Positions 10,390 to 21,984 of a stretch of DNA of 64,000 nt are shown here, piece after piece. A program made the translations under genes and the position numbers. Source of the stretch: Adiantum capillus-veneris (taxonomy: Eukaryota > Streptophyta > Polypodiopsida > Polypodiales > Pteridaceae); the NCBI GenBank assembly GCA_014529385.2, contig CM043951.1, positions 109,034,469 through 109,098,468 on the forward strand. Direction: 5' to 3'. Numbering within the stretch: the first letter of the stretch is position 1; each line of letters begins with the position of its first letter. The notes below the pieces were generated by a model. The model made no database searches. It saw only the letters and a program-made list of their open reading frames with translations, and was not told the origin of the DNA.

Positions 10390-10740
10390 TAGCAGAGCTG
10401 TACGGAATCTCGCATTTTATGTTGACATGATGATGTGGCAATTGTAGGGAAGCTCGGATTTATGGTGACGCGGCAATGTAATTTACGCTCGGTATCGTTT
10501 AAACAAGATGCTGGACCAGTTGCATTTGAAGTTGAAAGATTTTCATGTAATTGCTTTTTATGGCCAAGGGGCTTTATATATGAGCCAAGGTCTCATTCTA
10601 TGGTATGCTTCAGTACGAAGGTGCAGATGGTGGAGTACCGGCATTGTACTGAGTTCAAGTAATATAAAGAAATATAGAAAGGGGCGCCAAAGTTTGGGGC
10701 CAATACTCTCTGGGTTGGAACTTCGCCACTCCCCAGGTCG
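10390..10740 (+). repeat. Decayed LTR fragment of the D family
   Basis: The segment 10659-10730 (AATATAAAGAAATA ... GGGGCGCC ... TTTGGGGCCAATA ... GGAACT) aligns with the U5 region of the D-family LTRs at 11784-11855 and 43946-44020. Upstream, GCTGTACGGAATCTCGCATTT resembles the GTACGGATTTTCGC block of the same LTRs. It is shorter and more diverged than the others and has no internal sequence beside it, so it is probably a solo relic. Confidence 0.5.
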
Positions 10741-10819
10741 TCTATCTCTCTCTTTCAGTTCAGTTGTTATTTGAAGTGCTTAAAGTTGTTCAGTCTGTTC
10801 TTTTCCATTGGCACGTGGT

Positions 10820-11395
<576 letters not shown>

Positions 11396-11936
11396 TATCA
11401 CAAATTGATGATGTGGCGTCACCTTGCAGACAACCTTGCTGACAAGGACAACACTGTACGGACAAGCTCACATAGCAGAGTGCCACGTGGCAGACAATAC
11501 AGCTCTCTGCGATTTGTGCCAGCAACTAGTGACGTGTCAGAATGTACGGACTTTTGTGTTTCGAGCCAGCTGCTGATGTGGCTTGGCTGTATGGATTTTC
11601 GCAATTGGTGTTGGTGCTTTTGACAGCTTTTGAAGACTTGTTGCTTTTGAGTTTCATGCTTTTGGGGCTATGCTTTTAGCACCCCTTGTAATCTTTATAA
11701 GTGACCCAAGGAGGCTCACTTCTTAGAGTATCTGGACGCAGAGTCTGAGAGCGAGCACCCGCGAGAAGTTGTACTTTGCTCATAGATTAATATAAAAGAA
11801 ATACCGAAAGGAGCGTCAGTCTTTGGGGCCAATCTCTCTTGGCATGGAACTACATCGAGCCGTGTCGACTCTTGAAATTGTGAAGAGTTTTTGAAGTGAA
11901 TCTCTGTTGTGTCGTGGGGTGTCCAAGTTTCTTATA
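11396..11936 (+). repeat. 5' LTR of element D
   Basis: The start TATCACAAATTGATG aligns with TGTCACAAACAGGTG of the related LTR at 43492, so the terminal TG has mutated to TA. The end is GTCCAAGTTTCTTATA just before the primer site. TTTATAA at 11694-11700 is a plausible TATA box. GCGTCAGTCTTTGGGGCCAAT near 11810 is conserved with two other LTRs in the window. Confidence 0.82.
11694..11700 (+). promoter_or_regulatory. TATA-like box in the LTR of element D
   Basis: TTTATAA lies in the middle of the LTR, upstream of the conserved GAAATACCGAAAGG block, where a U3 promoter belongs. The related LTR at 43492 has CTTTAAATAC at the same place. Confidence 0.4.
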
Positions 11937-11937
11937 G

Positions 11938-11949
11938 TGGTATCAGAGC
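11938..11949 (+). promoter_or_regulatory. Primer binding site for initiator tRNA-Met (element D)
   Basis: TGGTATCAGAGC is the standard plant retrotransposon site complementary to the 3' end of initiator tRNA-Met. It lies directly after the 5' LTR and 52 bases before the gag ATG, which fixes the orientation as plus. Confidence 0.93.
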
Positions 11950-12001
11950 ACGGCCGATTTCTCTTCTATTGGGAAATCCGATCCCTTTTCTCGCGACACC
12001 T

Positions 12002-13960
12002 ATGGATTCCGAAAAGAATCAATTGACCTCTTTTGCAACTGCTGAGGCAGGAGGAGGCAATATGACAAAATTCAAGCAACTTAGCAGAAGATGAGTACGG
12101 GCCACCTCGGCCTACACATTATGAACTCTTGGAGATGCAACGTCGACAACAGGTTGACGAGTGCACAAAGCAAATGCTTCAAATTGCTAAAGATCCCCAA
12201 TTTGCAAAAAATTTGACTCAGCAGTCCATGGCTAAAGTTCATACTCAGTAGTAGAAAGCCATCAAACCGGCAATCAAGAAACCTCCTACTCTGAGGATGT
12301 TTACTAAAGAAGAACTTCAAGAGGTGGTCTAGACCCAGGTCAGTCCGCTTTTGGACACGAAGAAGCAATCAAAAAAGTGCCATCAATATTCTTTTGCATC
12401 GACAAGAAAGCAGAAGAAGCGTGTGCGTTTTGAAGGACTACCCAGTTCTTCTTCCTCTTCTTCCGAGAGTTCTTCTAGCTCTTCCTCTTCCGACTTGAGT
12501 GAGGAGGATAGAAAGGGCAAGAAGCGAAGCAAAAAAGAAAAGCTTTGGAAAGAACAAGAAAAAGGCACAAAAGATCAAATTCCAACCAATTTGTGATAGT
12601 TATATGGAGGAGTCATCCTCTGACAGTTCAGACTCCGACGATCACATGTTTTATGTGAAGAAGAGGCACTTTTGCAGAGACAACTAATACAATTTTCTTG
12701 AAGATAAGAGCAAGAAGACAAAGGAATGTAAAGAGGGTGGAAAATCAAAAAAATTTGAATCCTTTTCTGGATTCCGAGATGCTCCGAGGGCTTTGGCCTT
12801 CATTCAGCAGTTTGACATAGCCTTCTCTGGACGGCATTACTCAGAGCACTCCAAGATCGGGAGGGCTGCATCGTTTTTAAAGGGAAATGCTCGAACATGG
12901 TGGTCCAATCTTCTTCTGAGATAAGAAGCCCGGTCAAGTGGTTGAAGTTCAAAATGGCTCTTTATTTTTTCTTGGTTGACTCAGGAGTACGAACGAGATG
13001 TAAGAACCGCTTAGAACTATCGTCGAATGACCAAGGGTGATTCTTTGGACGCATATCACAAGAGGTTTTGGGATTCTTTTTTTAAGTATTATTATTATAA
13101 AGAAGGTCACTTTCAAGGAACAGATTGAGCGGTTTTGCTGCGGATGCCCTATAGAGACGAGAGATTACTGCCTTGAACAAAAGTCTGAGTCTATACAACC
13201 TAATGGGACATGCGAAACGAGGATTCTCGATACATTCGAAGAATTTAACCTACCCCACTGGTGAAATTTTGACTCAAAGGACCAGACAGACCTCGAACAA
13301 TGAAAATAGAAAGAAAAAGAATCCCCAAGAAAAGAAAGTTGCACGACCCCGATTGACTCTTAGAGAGAGGGGTAACCATCTCAAAGAGGGGAAGAATTTT
13401 GGTTGCGGGGAACAAGGGCACATCTCTGCAAAGTGCCCCAAAAAGGCACAACGAGGACAGACTGAAGACAAACCAAAGAGCTCTAGAGCAGTTGAGGAAC
13501 GTGGCAGAAAAGGCAAGATGAAAGCGGGACTGATACCGGATTGCATGGGAACTGATCCAAGCCAGATAGATGAAAGTACAGAACTTTGTCGAGCATGGGG
13601 CAAAGTGAACGATAAAGAAGCCCTTATCTTTTTTGATGGAGGAGCCAAGGTCAACTTCATTTCACCTGAATTGGCAGCATGGCTCGAGATTACGCCCGAC
13701 AGGATGGGGCCACCGGCGGAGGCAATTCTAGTGGCACCCGGATGGGATGTAGCCATTACGCCTGTCATTGGCAAACTTCGTTTGCATTGTTAGGGATATT
13801 TAGGGCAGGAGGACTTTTACATTATGCCTCTGGAAGGGTGCAACGTCTCCTAGGAATCCCTTAGTACCAAAAGAACAACACCATGGTCGACTATCAAGCC
13901 AAGAAAGCGACTTTGACAAATGAGAAGGGCAGGAAAATTGTACTTGATGTGACATTAGGG
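12002..13960 (+). pseudogene. Element D, first gag and protease (decayed)
   Basis: Gag starts at the ATG at 12002 (MDSEKNQLTSF). It shifts frame near 12090 and continues in pieces: a serine/glutamate-rich basic linker (12440-12560), the gag core (ALAFIQQFD and WWSNLL near 12790-12910), and a CCHC-like knuckle FGCGEQGHISAKC near 13400 whose first cysteine position is changed. The protease follows with FFDGGAKVNFISPEL (D-G-G) near 13630 and IGKLRLHC, then a stop. Element B gives the intact model for this order. At least five frame breaks are visible. Confidence 0.82.
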
Positions 13961-14245
13961 CGAGTCCGTCCCTATTGTATCGGCTTCAGTCATTTCAAAA
14001 TTAATCAAATCCGGTCTTTCTGTTTACTTGATCTATTAAAGAATTAAATGATGAACATCAAACGAACATGTCTGAACTAGACAAAGAACGACAAGATTTT
14101 CTGCACACACATGCTGACTGTTTCTCAAAGGGCCTGTGAGGAGAGTTACCCCCATCTCATCCTAAGGACCATACTATCGGTCTGATTCCCGGAACCACAC
14201 CACCAAATCGGCCACCTTAACGTGTTAGCCGAGCCCAGAATGAAG
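13961..14245 (+). pseudogene. Element D, truncated start of first pol
   Basis: The translated pieces match the linker before reverse transcriptase (LPPSHPKDHTIGLIPGTTPP), equivalent to the GSSPPNKPP region of element B. It stops at about 14245 (RVSRAQNE), where sequence switches abruptly to gag again. This is the chimeric junction. Confidence 0.75.
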
Positions 14246-15102
14246 ATGATAATGTGGCTCTTTTGAGTCAGCCTAAGGATTACAAGGAAGGTGGACAGGG
14301 AGTGAAGTTTGAGAATTTCAAAGGAACTGAGGATTAACTGAAGGCTTTGACCTTCATACAACAGTTCGATGCATATTATACTGGAGGAAACTTCACAGAG
14401 TCTTCGAAGGTACGCAAGGCTGCCACTTTCTTGAAAGGGAATGCGCTTCAATGGTGGACCGCATTGTTGAACCAGGGTCAACCTCCAACAATGTGGGTCC
14501 AATTCAAACAGCTTTTTGCGCGTGCATGGCTGACAAACACTTTTGAAGTGGATTGCACGAGTTGAATGCTAAACAATGTGCGAATCTGGAAGAGTACAAT
14601 AAACAGTTTTGGGCCACACTATTGCCAGTCACCTCTTACATATTTGTGCCATTGTCAAAACAGATTGAGAAGTACCGTTGCGGATTTCCCAACAAAACCA
14701 GGGACTACTGCACAAAGAGTAATGTCATGAATATGTTCCAGTTGATTGAGAATGCAAGAGTGGCCAGCAATCTGTCGAAACAGTCCCAAGGCAAACAATT
14801 TTCAGCCAAGGGCAATGTTGCAGCAAAGCCTTCTGTGCCTCCCACAAAGAAGCTCTCCACTGAAGAAGCTGACATGCCCAAAAAGCAATCTAAATGTTCT
14901 TCGAGACGAGGACAAGGACAAAAAAGGCATTTTTCTGGCAAAACTTTTGAAGACAGGAAAGCTCTTAGAGAGGCCAAGAAATGCTCCATTTGTGAATTGG
15001 AAGGACATTTTGTGAATGCCCACAGAAGAAGTCACAGGATAAGGATGATGATTCAAACCATAAGGGAAGAAGCCAAAGCCGAGTGCAGGACTTGTCCCAG
15101 AT
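14246..15102 (+). pseudogene. Element D, second gag
   Basis: A second gag core (ALTFIQQFDAYY at about 14350, ALQWWTALLNQGQPP at about 14450) is followed by the helical region and a zinc knuckle that starts CSICELEGHF and then loses frame by one base near 15010. It is related to the first gag but clearly a different copy. There is no LTR, primer site or start codon in front of it. Confidence 0.82.
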
Positions 15103-15453
15103 TTGGTTGGTGTCCAACCAAACATAGATGCCACAGAACTGTGCAGAGCTTGGAGCAAAGTTAGAGACCAGACAGTGCTGGTTTTCTTTGATCTGGGAGC
15201 CCGTGCAAACTTTATATCACCAGAATTGGCATCAAAGTTGGGCATTCGTGTAGAGGAGATGGGTATGACAAGTGAAGCAGGTTTGGCATGCCCAGGTCAT
15301 TCAGAGCCTACTACTCCCATTTTGGGAAAGTTTCGTCTCCACATTCAGAGTTATGTGGATGTAGAAGAATTCCATATTATGCCACTTGAGGGCTGTGATG
15401 TGTTATTTGGTATCCCATGGTGCTATAGGTTGCATGCTATGGTGGAACTATAA
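15103..15453 (+). pseudogene. Element D, second protease
   Basis: The 116-codon frame holds the retropepsin. The active-site motif is FFDLGARANFIS (DLG where active enzymes have DSG/DTG), with ILGKFRLHIQSYVD and VLFGIPWCY downstream. It matches the protease of B (LFDPGSTLNFIS). The frame shifts by one near 15430 into the reverse transcriptase frame. Confidence 0.8.
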
Positions 15454-16321
15454 CAAAAACATTATCCTTGTACATAGAGGAAAGACTCATGTCCTTGATG
15501 TAAAGCTTAAAGGCGAGTCTGTTCCAGTTGTTTCTGCTTCTGCTATTTCATCTGTAATAAAGAATCATCTTTCTGCGTCCTTGATCTTTGCAAAAGAAGT
15601 ACCTGAAGTTATATCTAATTTGTCTACCTTAGATAAAGACAAGTCAACTTTTTTGAGTGGTTTCAGTGATTGTTTTTCGAACTCTTTGCTAGGGGAGCTA
15701 CCTCCTGAGAGACTTGAGGATCATACAACAGATCTTGTGCTAGGTTCTAGTCCATCGAATAGACCACCGTACAGGGTTAACAAAACCCATCAAAAAGAGA
15801 TTATGAGTAAGGTCAACGAACTTTTAGAGAAGGGGCTGATTCAGCCCAGTTCATCCCCTTTTTGTTTGCATGTACTCTTAGTGCAGAAGAAGGATGGTTC
15901 ATGGCGCATGTGCATTGACTATCGCGCCTTGAATATAAATACCATCAAGAACAGGTTCCCCATACCGAGGATAGATGACATTCTTGATCGGCTTGAGGGA
16001 GCATCATTGTTTACAAGGATAGACCTAAAGTGTGGGTACCACCAGATACGCATTAGGCTAGAAGATGTCCATAAGACTGCACTCAGGACAACCTTTGGTC
16101 TCTATGAGTTTCTTGTGATGCCATTTGGTCTCACAAATGCTCCTGCCATGCTTAATAGAATGATGGACATAATTTTTAGACCACATAGAAACTTTGCGGG
16201 TACCTTATTTGATGACATGATTGTCTACTCAACGTCCGAAGAGGAGCATAGGGACCACTTGACGACAGTTTTCAATGAGTTATGTAAGAACGGGCTACTC
16301 ATTAATTTCAAAGAAGAGTGA
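15386..16321 (+). CDS. Element D reverse transcriptase
   Basis: This 311-codon frame spans the fingers and palm: [43 protein letters not shown], the [10 protein letters not shown] motif, and the catalytic box FDDM near the end. The second aspartate pair is kept. It stops at 16321 at the point where B continues into the thumb, so the domain is cut by one nonsense or shift. It would copy element RNA into DNA if joined to the rest. Confidence 0.88.
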   Translation: MRAVMCYLVSHGAIGCMLWWNYNKNIILVHRGKTHVLDVKLKGESVPVVSASAISSVIKNHLSASLIFAKEVPEVISNLSTLDKDKSTFLSGFSDCFSNSLLGELPPERLEDHTTDLVLGSSPSNRPPYRVNKTHQKEIMSKVNELLEKGLIQPSSSPFCLHVLLVQKKDGSWRMCIDYRALNINTIKNRFPIPRIDDILDRLEGASLFTRIDLKCGYHQIRIRLEDVHKTALRTTFGLYEFLVMPFGLTNAPAMLNRMMDIIFRPHRNFAGTLFDDMIVYSTSEEEHRDHLTTVFNELCKNGLLINFKEE

Positions 16322-17139
16322 ATTCTTTTTGGAAGAGATTCACTTCCTCGGGCACGTTGTTGCGAAGGATGGGGTACACATGGATCCCACCAAAGTGGAA
16401 GCAATTAGGTCATGACATTAGGCCAAAGTGGAAGTCCGTACATGACATTTGAAGCTTTCTAGGCTTATGTTCCTACTACAGGAGGTTCATCCGAAATTTT
16501 GCTAAGATTGCTTCTCCACGCTATGCACTGCAAGGAAAAGAAGTTATTTTCAAGTGGACAGCCAAGGAAATTTTAGCCTTCAGATCCGGTAATTATTTTA
16601 CCAGATCTTTGAAACCTTTTGTGGTTCAGTGTGATGCATATGGCCATAGCCTTGATGCAGTTCTAATGTAGAATGGCCGAGTGGTCGCATATGAGAGCAT
16701 AATTCTTTTGAAGACCAAAAGAAACTTGCAAGTCTATGAGAAAGAATTGCTGGTAGTAATTCACGCTCTCACTAGTTGGAAACACTATCTGCTAGGGGCT
16801 GATTTTGTTGTCCAAACAGATCATCAAACCTTGCGATATTTTCTCACACAAACGAAGTTTTTTGAGAAACACATGCGATGGGCAAGCATCTTGTCAATGT
16901 TCCATTTTCAGATCATGCATGTGCAAGGGAAAAAGAACGTGGTGGCTGATACGTTGTCACGAAAGCCCCAAATATCAACAGTGTCAATTCCGTACCATTG
17001 TGAACTAGATGAAATGAAGATACATTATGCTGAAGATTCAGATTTTGCAAGGATCTATGATCAGCTTGTTGATGGCCAACATCATGAGCACTATATGGAA
17101 AGTTATGTGTTACTAAACACTTACAGCCAAAGTTTTTGA
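16322..17139 (+). pseudogene. Element D reverse transcriptase thumb and RNase H
   Basis: Frame-shifted pieces at 16330-16680 match the thumb and the start of RNase H (VVQCDA at about 16620). The open segment 16681-17139 gives the rest: YEKELLVVIHAL, QTDHQTLRYFL, VVADTLSRKP. Catalytic glutamate and aspartates are recognisable. The segment ends with a linker like that before integrase in element B. Confidence 0.83.
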
Positions 17140-17650
17140 TGGAAAGTCATGCTCCACCTTATGCTAGGCATCGATTGAATAAGGTCATTGATATTCCCTT
17201 TGGGTTTCAAGAATACTCATGAGTTGACAGTATTCTGTTGAATGACTTTATGAAACGGAATTCCCGAAATTGGACATGATTGATTTGTACCCTCTCATTT
17301 GACTTGTTTGAGTGCAGGAACTAAAAGAAGAAATGACTGCAACATTTCGGTCTCATAAATCTCTATACACATGATCGCAATATAGATTAGTTAATACGGC
17401 ATCAGTGAGGCCCGGGATGGATCTAGATGCGGTTACTAAATACATTGTCGGCAGTCATGGTCTGAGATTTAGAATGAATTTTTCTGTGTGATTGATTTGT
17501 CATGTGATGTCCTGTGATGTGCCTGTCGTCTTTGTACATGTGCTAGATGTGTCGTGTCTAGTGCGTCGATACTTAGAGTCACTGTTTACTAAGTTGGTTT
17601 ATGGCTTCTATTTGTTTTGCAGGCGTAATTGAGGGCGATTACAATTCTTT
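17140..17650 (+). other. Remnant of integrase start and 3' untranslated region of element D
   Basis: Only the first residues of integrase remain (MESHAPPYA at about 17140-17170); the rest is deleted. From 17312 to 17650 the sequence is non-coding and matches 43138-43478, a second copy of the same 3' region. This shows it is a real, conserved part of the D family. Confidence 0.75.
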
Positions 17651-17663
17651 CAAGAGGGGGGTA
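17651..17663 (+). promoter_or_regulatory. Polypurine tract of element D
   Basis: CAAGAGGGGGGTA directly precedes the 3' LTR and is identical to 43479-43491 in the related copy. It primes plus-strand DNA synthesis. Confidence 0.85.
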
Positions 17664-17800
17664 TGTGGCAAAGTGCCACGTGGCAGATAGAACGGCTCTC
17701 CGCGATTTGCATTGACAAGTGGTGACGTGGCCGAATGTACGGATTTTCGCGTTTCACGTTGGCTATTGACGTTGTCGTGCTGTGGCACGTAGATAGTGTA
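17664..17800 (+). repeat. Truncated 3' LTR of element D
   Basis: Starting TGTGGCAAAGTGCCACGTGG, it aligns with 11466-11590 of the 5' LTR (AGTGCCACGTGGCAGA, GTACGGA, TTTCG). After about 137 bases the match stops, so roughly three quarters of the LTR is missing. The break coincides with a short sequence repeated at 22247-22290. Confidence 0.72.
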
Positions 17801-17816
17801 AATATTGATCACAACA
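17774..17816 (+). repeat. Short direct repeat, left copy
   Basis: TGTGGCACGTAGATAGTG and AAATATTGATCACAACA recur with four differences at 22252-22288. The two copies flank the whole gag-like plus PPR block. Which copy is original is unclear. Confidence 0.6.
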
Positions 17817-18474
17817 AGATTTTAGCAGTTTTTCGTGTGTGGTATTGGGCATTGATGTACAAATAGTTCCTCATGAAGTTCTAGCACTGTAGATGCACCA
17901 TTGTTTGGGGTTTTCCTCAAATCATCATAATATCTTCATTATGTACATAGGTGGAATGCAAAGGGATACACTGGGATCTGCATGAATTTGCTTGGATCAT
18001 CTTTGGCCATAAGCGGTCTCTCGTGTTGCATGGATAAAAATTTACGCAAAGCTTCTGAGATTATGGGACTTTGAAGCTGGGCAAAAAAGGCCAAAGTAAA
18101 GATAGAACAAGGCGGAGAATTGGATATAAATTAGTAAGTACGATAAAAAAAGGGCGGAGATCACTGGAGGAAAAAAAAGACAAAAAACGCCCAAGCTAGA
18201 GGAGATCACTGGCGTAGACTGTGCAGGGAAAACGCCCAAGCCTAAGCATGGCTGCGTGAAAATTCAATGATGATCAGCAAGAGGATTCTGCAAGGTGTTA
18301 ATAATCGAGCGTCGATTTTTCTTCTTCTGTAATTTTCATCTTTGTTCACAGCACATAGCATACGACAAACTACTCCTCTCTGTCAAAACTCTGACAGCCA
18401 AGGACCTCGTGTCTTCCCGGCTAGCGCGCACAGCTTCGCCACATTTTTGGTGAACCTGACGCGAAACAGCTGGG
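17817..18474. other. No gene recognised
   Basis: AT-rich sequence without clear coding potential on either strand. It precedes the gag-like frame and may be its upstream region. Confidence 0.4.
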
Positions 18475-19485
18475 GTGGGAGCGATGATGACTATGGTAAA
18501 AGAAGATGTTCTGGATCAAATTGAAGCAAATATGGCGTATGGAGTGGTCAATGATTCAATAGCCAAACGGGAGATTATGCAGATGCTTCAACAGGTTTTG
18601 AGTCGTATGCACGAGCAGGTGGCAAGACTTCAAGAGGAGCAGATTGAGGACGCAATGAATACAGCTATGCAGCTTGTGTATGATGAGAGGAACTTGTTCG
18701 ATGGGTATGACTTATTTGGATATCTCGAGGTCTATGCGCAAGGGATGGAACGTCAAAACGATTCAGAAAGTAAGATGATTGAAGTGTTTAAACAATTAGT
18801 GGTGCCAGAAATCAGTGTCTGTGTTTGAGAGATGTGGATGAAACATGGGCAAAGCTGGGATGACTTTCAAACAGCTCTCAAACATGAGTATTCGCATCAG
18901 ATTTTGGAGCAAGATCTCCAATTGCAATCACATGATGTAAGGAGTATTTGTGATGTCTTGGAGAAGATGGAAGGTGCCATACCAGATGATCGAATGAATG
19001 AGCCGATTGTTGCAAGTTTCCAGGTCACACTAGAGCATACAAATCATAAACCTATTCTTGCCATAATTGAAGCTACAATAGATAAGTCTGTACTTCAACA
19101 GAACAAGCAGGTGCAATCAGTAGATGAGGGCATACTTGATGCCGTATATGAGAAGCCATGTAATGTAGACTCAATTGAAATCAACCAGAGTATCTATGAG
19201 TATAGGGACGGGCAAGTTGTCGAGGATGTTCGAAAGCATGTGTACAAAGTTCATGAGCTATGCCAAGATAGCATGCAAAACCAAGCTAAAGAGGGTTTGA
19301 ATCACGAGAGTATTCTAGATGCAATACAATGTGTATATGAGGTCGGCACACAATTTATAAACTTTTTGGACAAAGATGAATGCAAGTTAACAGATGCTAG
19401 GTTGCTGCATATGGTGTTTGAAATTTTGATGTGGAGGACACGATATGAGATGTATGATTTGGGAGATTATTCTGGTGCCTTTTGA
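18475..19485 (+). pseudogene. Gag-like ORF with one in-frame stop
   Basis: Two frames (18475-18828 and 18832-19485) are in phase and separated by a single TGA at 18826-18828, giving about 336 codons in all. The middle reads like a gag capsid region (KMIEVFKQLVVPEI, HGQSWDDFQTALKHEYSHQ). The rest is acidic and helical. No zinc knuckle, protease or polymerase follows, and the next recognisable sequence is a PPR gene remnant. I infer a retrotransposon gag relic from the pattern only; it could be another fern-specific gene. Confidence 0.45.
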
Positions 19486-19605
19486 TCCAGGTGGAATCCA
19501 TTGCCAGGATATGAGCTGTAAAGGATATGACGAGTTTTTGTCAATTACAAGGCTGATTTTGGGAATGTTTAATGGTTATACAGGGTTCGTTGAGGTGGAC
19601 GCCTT

Positions 19606-21160
19606 ATTTTGAGGCTCCCTTGCTGATATGTTCATTAAGGGTGGTTCACTTACATATTCACAAAAAGTGTTTTTCAGAATACGTATTCAACATGTGGTTT
19701 GCTGGAATGCACTCAAAGCTGCATTTGTGGTACTCGATCTTTTCAAGCAAATGTATTTGGAGGGCATCTTTTCGGATGCTAAAACATTCATGTGAAGCCC
19801 AAAAGCTTCTGGTAAAATAGTGTCCCTGGACATGGCTCAAAGTATTCATGAGCATGTCAAAACTAGATGTTGGCAACACTTTGGCTGATGTCTTTGCCAA
19901 GCATGGCTTACTTGGCAATGCACAGCAAGTCTTTGAAAATCTACCACTACAAGATGCAATTTCATGGAATTCATTACTCGTAGACAATGTCAAACATGGT
20001 CATGGTGATCAAGCAGTTGAGTGTTGTGAGAAAATGCAGGGTGCTAGCATAGCACTAGATTTTGTCACATGTATTTGTGCCTTGAAAGCCTTCTGCAACA
20101 TTGGGGCACCTGGAATACATGCTGATCTTGGAAGGCAAGGGGTTTTGGAGCAAGACCCAGTGGTTGGGCATGCCTTGCTTGACATGTACTGTAAGTTCAT
20201 CCTGCTCTCTATAGCAAAGGAAGTGTTCGACGTACTTCCACTTCAAGATGATTTTACATTACTGGCACGATGTGTTGAACATGGAACTGGTGAGGAGGCA
20301 CATGATTTCTTTGAGAGGATGCAGTCTCAATGTGTCTCTGCAGATGCTGTCATATTTCTCTACGAGCTGAAATTCATGAAAGCCTTATGTGAAGCTCTCA
20401 AGTTGCATACTATAGCAACTCAATATGGTGTATTAAGTCGAGACATAAGAATACAGACCACACTAGTAATTGAGATGTATGCCAAGGCTGGGCTTCTTAC
20501 AAAAGAACAGAAAATATTCGACAAGCTCCCTCAGAAAAGTTCAGTCACTTGGAATGTACTTATTGCAAGCTACACCAAATATGAGCTTGCAAATTAAACT
20601 GTTGATTGTTTTGATCAAATGCAAGCAATAGAGAAGGGAAGAGAGATAGACATCAGAATCTCCAGAAACAGTCTATTAAACAACAAGTTAATCAGTCAAT
20701 GTGGACTTGTAAATATGTACGGCAAATGTGGTGTACTAGCCAGAGCAACAGGAGTGTTTGATGAGCTTCCATGGTGCAATGCATTCTCATGGAATGCATT
20801 GTAGGCAGGATATGTAAAGTTTGAACTTTATGAGGAAACATTGGGTTTTTTTTTTCAATTAAATGATCCGAGAGGGTTTCAATCTTGATGATGTCACATA
20901 TATTTACAGCTTGAAAGCATGTGGCAGTATTCGAGCTTTGGATTAGAGCATGCTTTTTGATAGCATGAGGGAAAAACGCAGCATTATGACGGATGCAAAG
21001 ATTTACACTTGCATGATTGACCTTTTCAGCGTGCAAGGCATTTTGAAAAGACATCACAATAAAACATTATCTGATGCTCTTTGTTTTTCTCTCCTAGGTG
21101 CTGTCGAAAATGGGGAAATATGGAGCCTAAGAGATTGGCCTTTGAGCATGCAGTAGATTT
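19606..21160 (+). pseudogene. Decayed PPR protein gene (PLS class)
   Basis: Repeated PPR signatures occur in several frames. ADMFIKGGSLTYSQKVF lies near 19620, and 19848-20597 is a 249-codon frame with LADVFAKHGLLGNAQQVF, ISWNSLLVDNVKHGHGDQAVE and further 31-36 residue repeats. From 20619 NMYGKCGVLARATGVFDELP follows, and weaker repeats run to about 21150. Such proteins bind organelle RNA and usually guide C-to-U editing; this copy has stops and shifts in every third of its length and no DYW domain is seen. The repeat wording is like the large fern PPR families. Confidence 0.85.
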
Positions 21161-21984
21161 AGCTAGATGTTATGCTGAGTGACATATATGCAGAGCCGAT
21201 CTCTCTTTCACTCTTCAACTGATGCTTTTTCTCTTCCTCGAAAAGAGCTCGCAACCCTGCTGGAACTACTGACACAACCTTTTGAAAGTGCTAGACTGGT
21301 GATACTTTTGATGATTTTGATTCAGAGTGAAGGGCTTCGCGACAAAGAAGTTGGGTGTTAGCGTTGAAGCAAATTTTGGTTTTTCTTCGAGGTCATTAAA
21401 GGCAGGTATGTACCTACGATTTTCGAAAAGTAATCTATTAGTGGAATTTGATGTAGATTCCGTTTCCAATTAAAGAAAGGGTGAGGGAAAGGCTTGCAGT
21501 AGGTGGCAGGGAGGGCAAGATGTGCCAACGATCGGCGAGAAAAGGGAGGGGGGGGGGGGGGGCTGCTGTGCCTTAAGAACCGCAGGATGTTGGCGGAATG
21601 GAGGTGGTGGTAATTGGCAGCGGAGGAGGCGATGTGGAGGGCGCATCTTTTTCTTTAAATAAAAAGAAAAGCATGCGCAAGGTAGTGTGCTACTGTTTGC
21701 CTTCGGCTGAGAGCGCGCAGGTTGGAGTGCTCAAAACATCAATAGTTTTTTAATATTTTGATGTGCAGCTGCATGCATAATCCACTCGTTTGCTGGTTGG
21801 TTAGCCCAGTGTGAGCAAATCGCTCTCTTGCGGACTTGCAGAGGTTCGAAACCTGGTTGTCCTTAGGGTTTTACTTCAGCCCATCAAGGTAAGTGATGCA
21901 AGGAAGTGATGTAAGGAATCTGCAAAGATTCCGAACCAATATAATATGAAACCTACCAGTATGTACCATATGATAAAAAAGGGG
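21161..21984. other. Non-coding stretch with a poly-G run
   Basis: No gene is recognised. A pure G run of 15 lies at 21548-21562, followed by a G-rich GGAGGTGG segment. A tRNA-like box pair lies at 21797-21865 (listed separately). Confidence 0.5.
21797..21865 (+). repeat. tRNA-like segment, possible SINE head
   Basis: TTAGCCCAGTGTG resembles an internal RNA polymerase III A box, and GGTTCGAAACC about 45 bases downstream fits the B box consensus. The acceptor ends do not pair and the T stem is only three pairs, so it is not a functional tRNA. A tRNA-derived SINE relic is the best guess. Confidence 0.35.

Larger units (their letters stand above)
11396..17800 (+). mobile_element. Ty3/gypsy element D, chimeric and defective
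   Basis: The element has a 5' LTR, an initiator-tRNA primer site, gag and protease, the first bases of reverse transcriptase, then a second gag and protease followed by reverse transcriptase and RNase H. Next come a trace of integrase, a polypurine tract and a truncated 3' LTR. The double gag-protease block, with no LTR at the junction near 14245, indicates recombination between two related elements. Many stops and frameshifts, plus the missing integrase, make it a dead copy. Domain order follows the chromovirus pattern seen in A and B. Confidence 0.88.
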
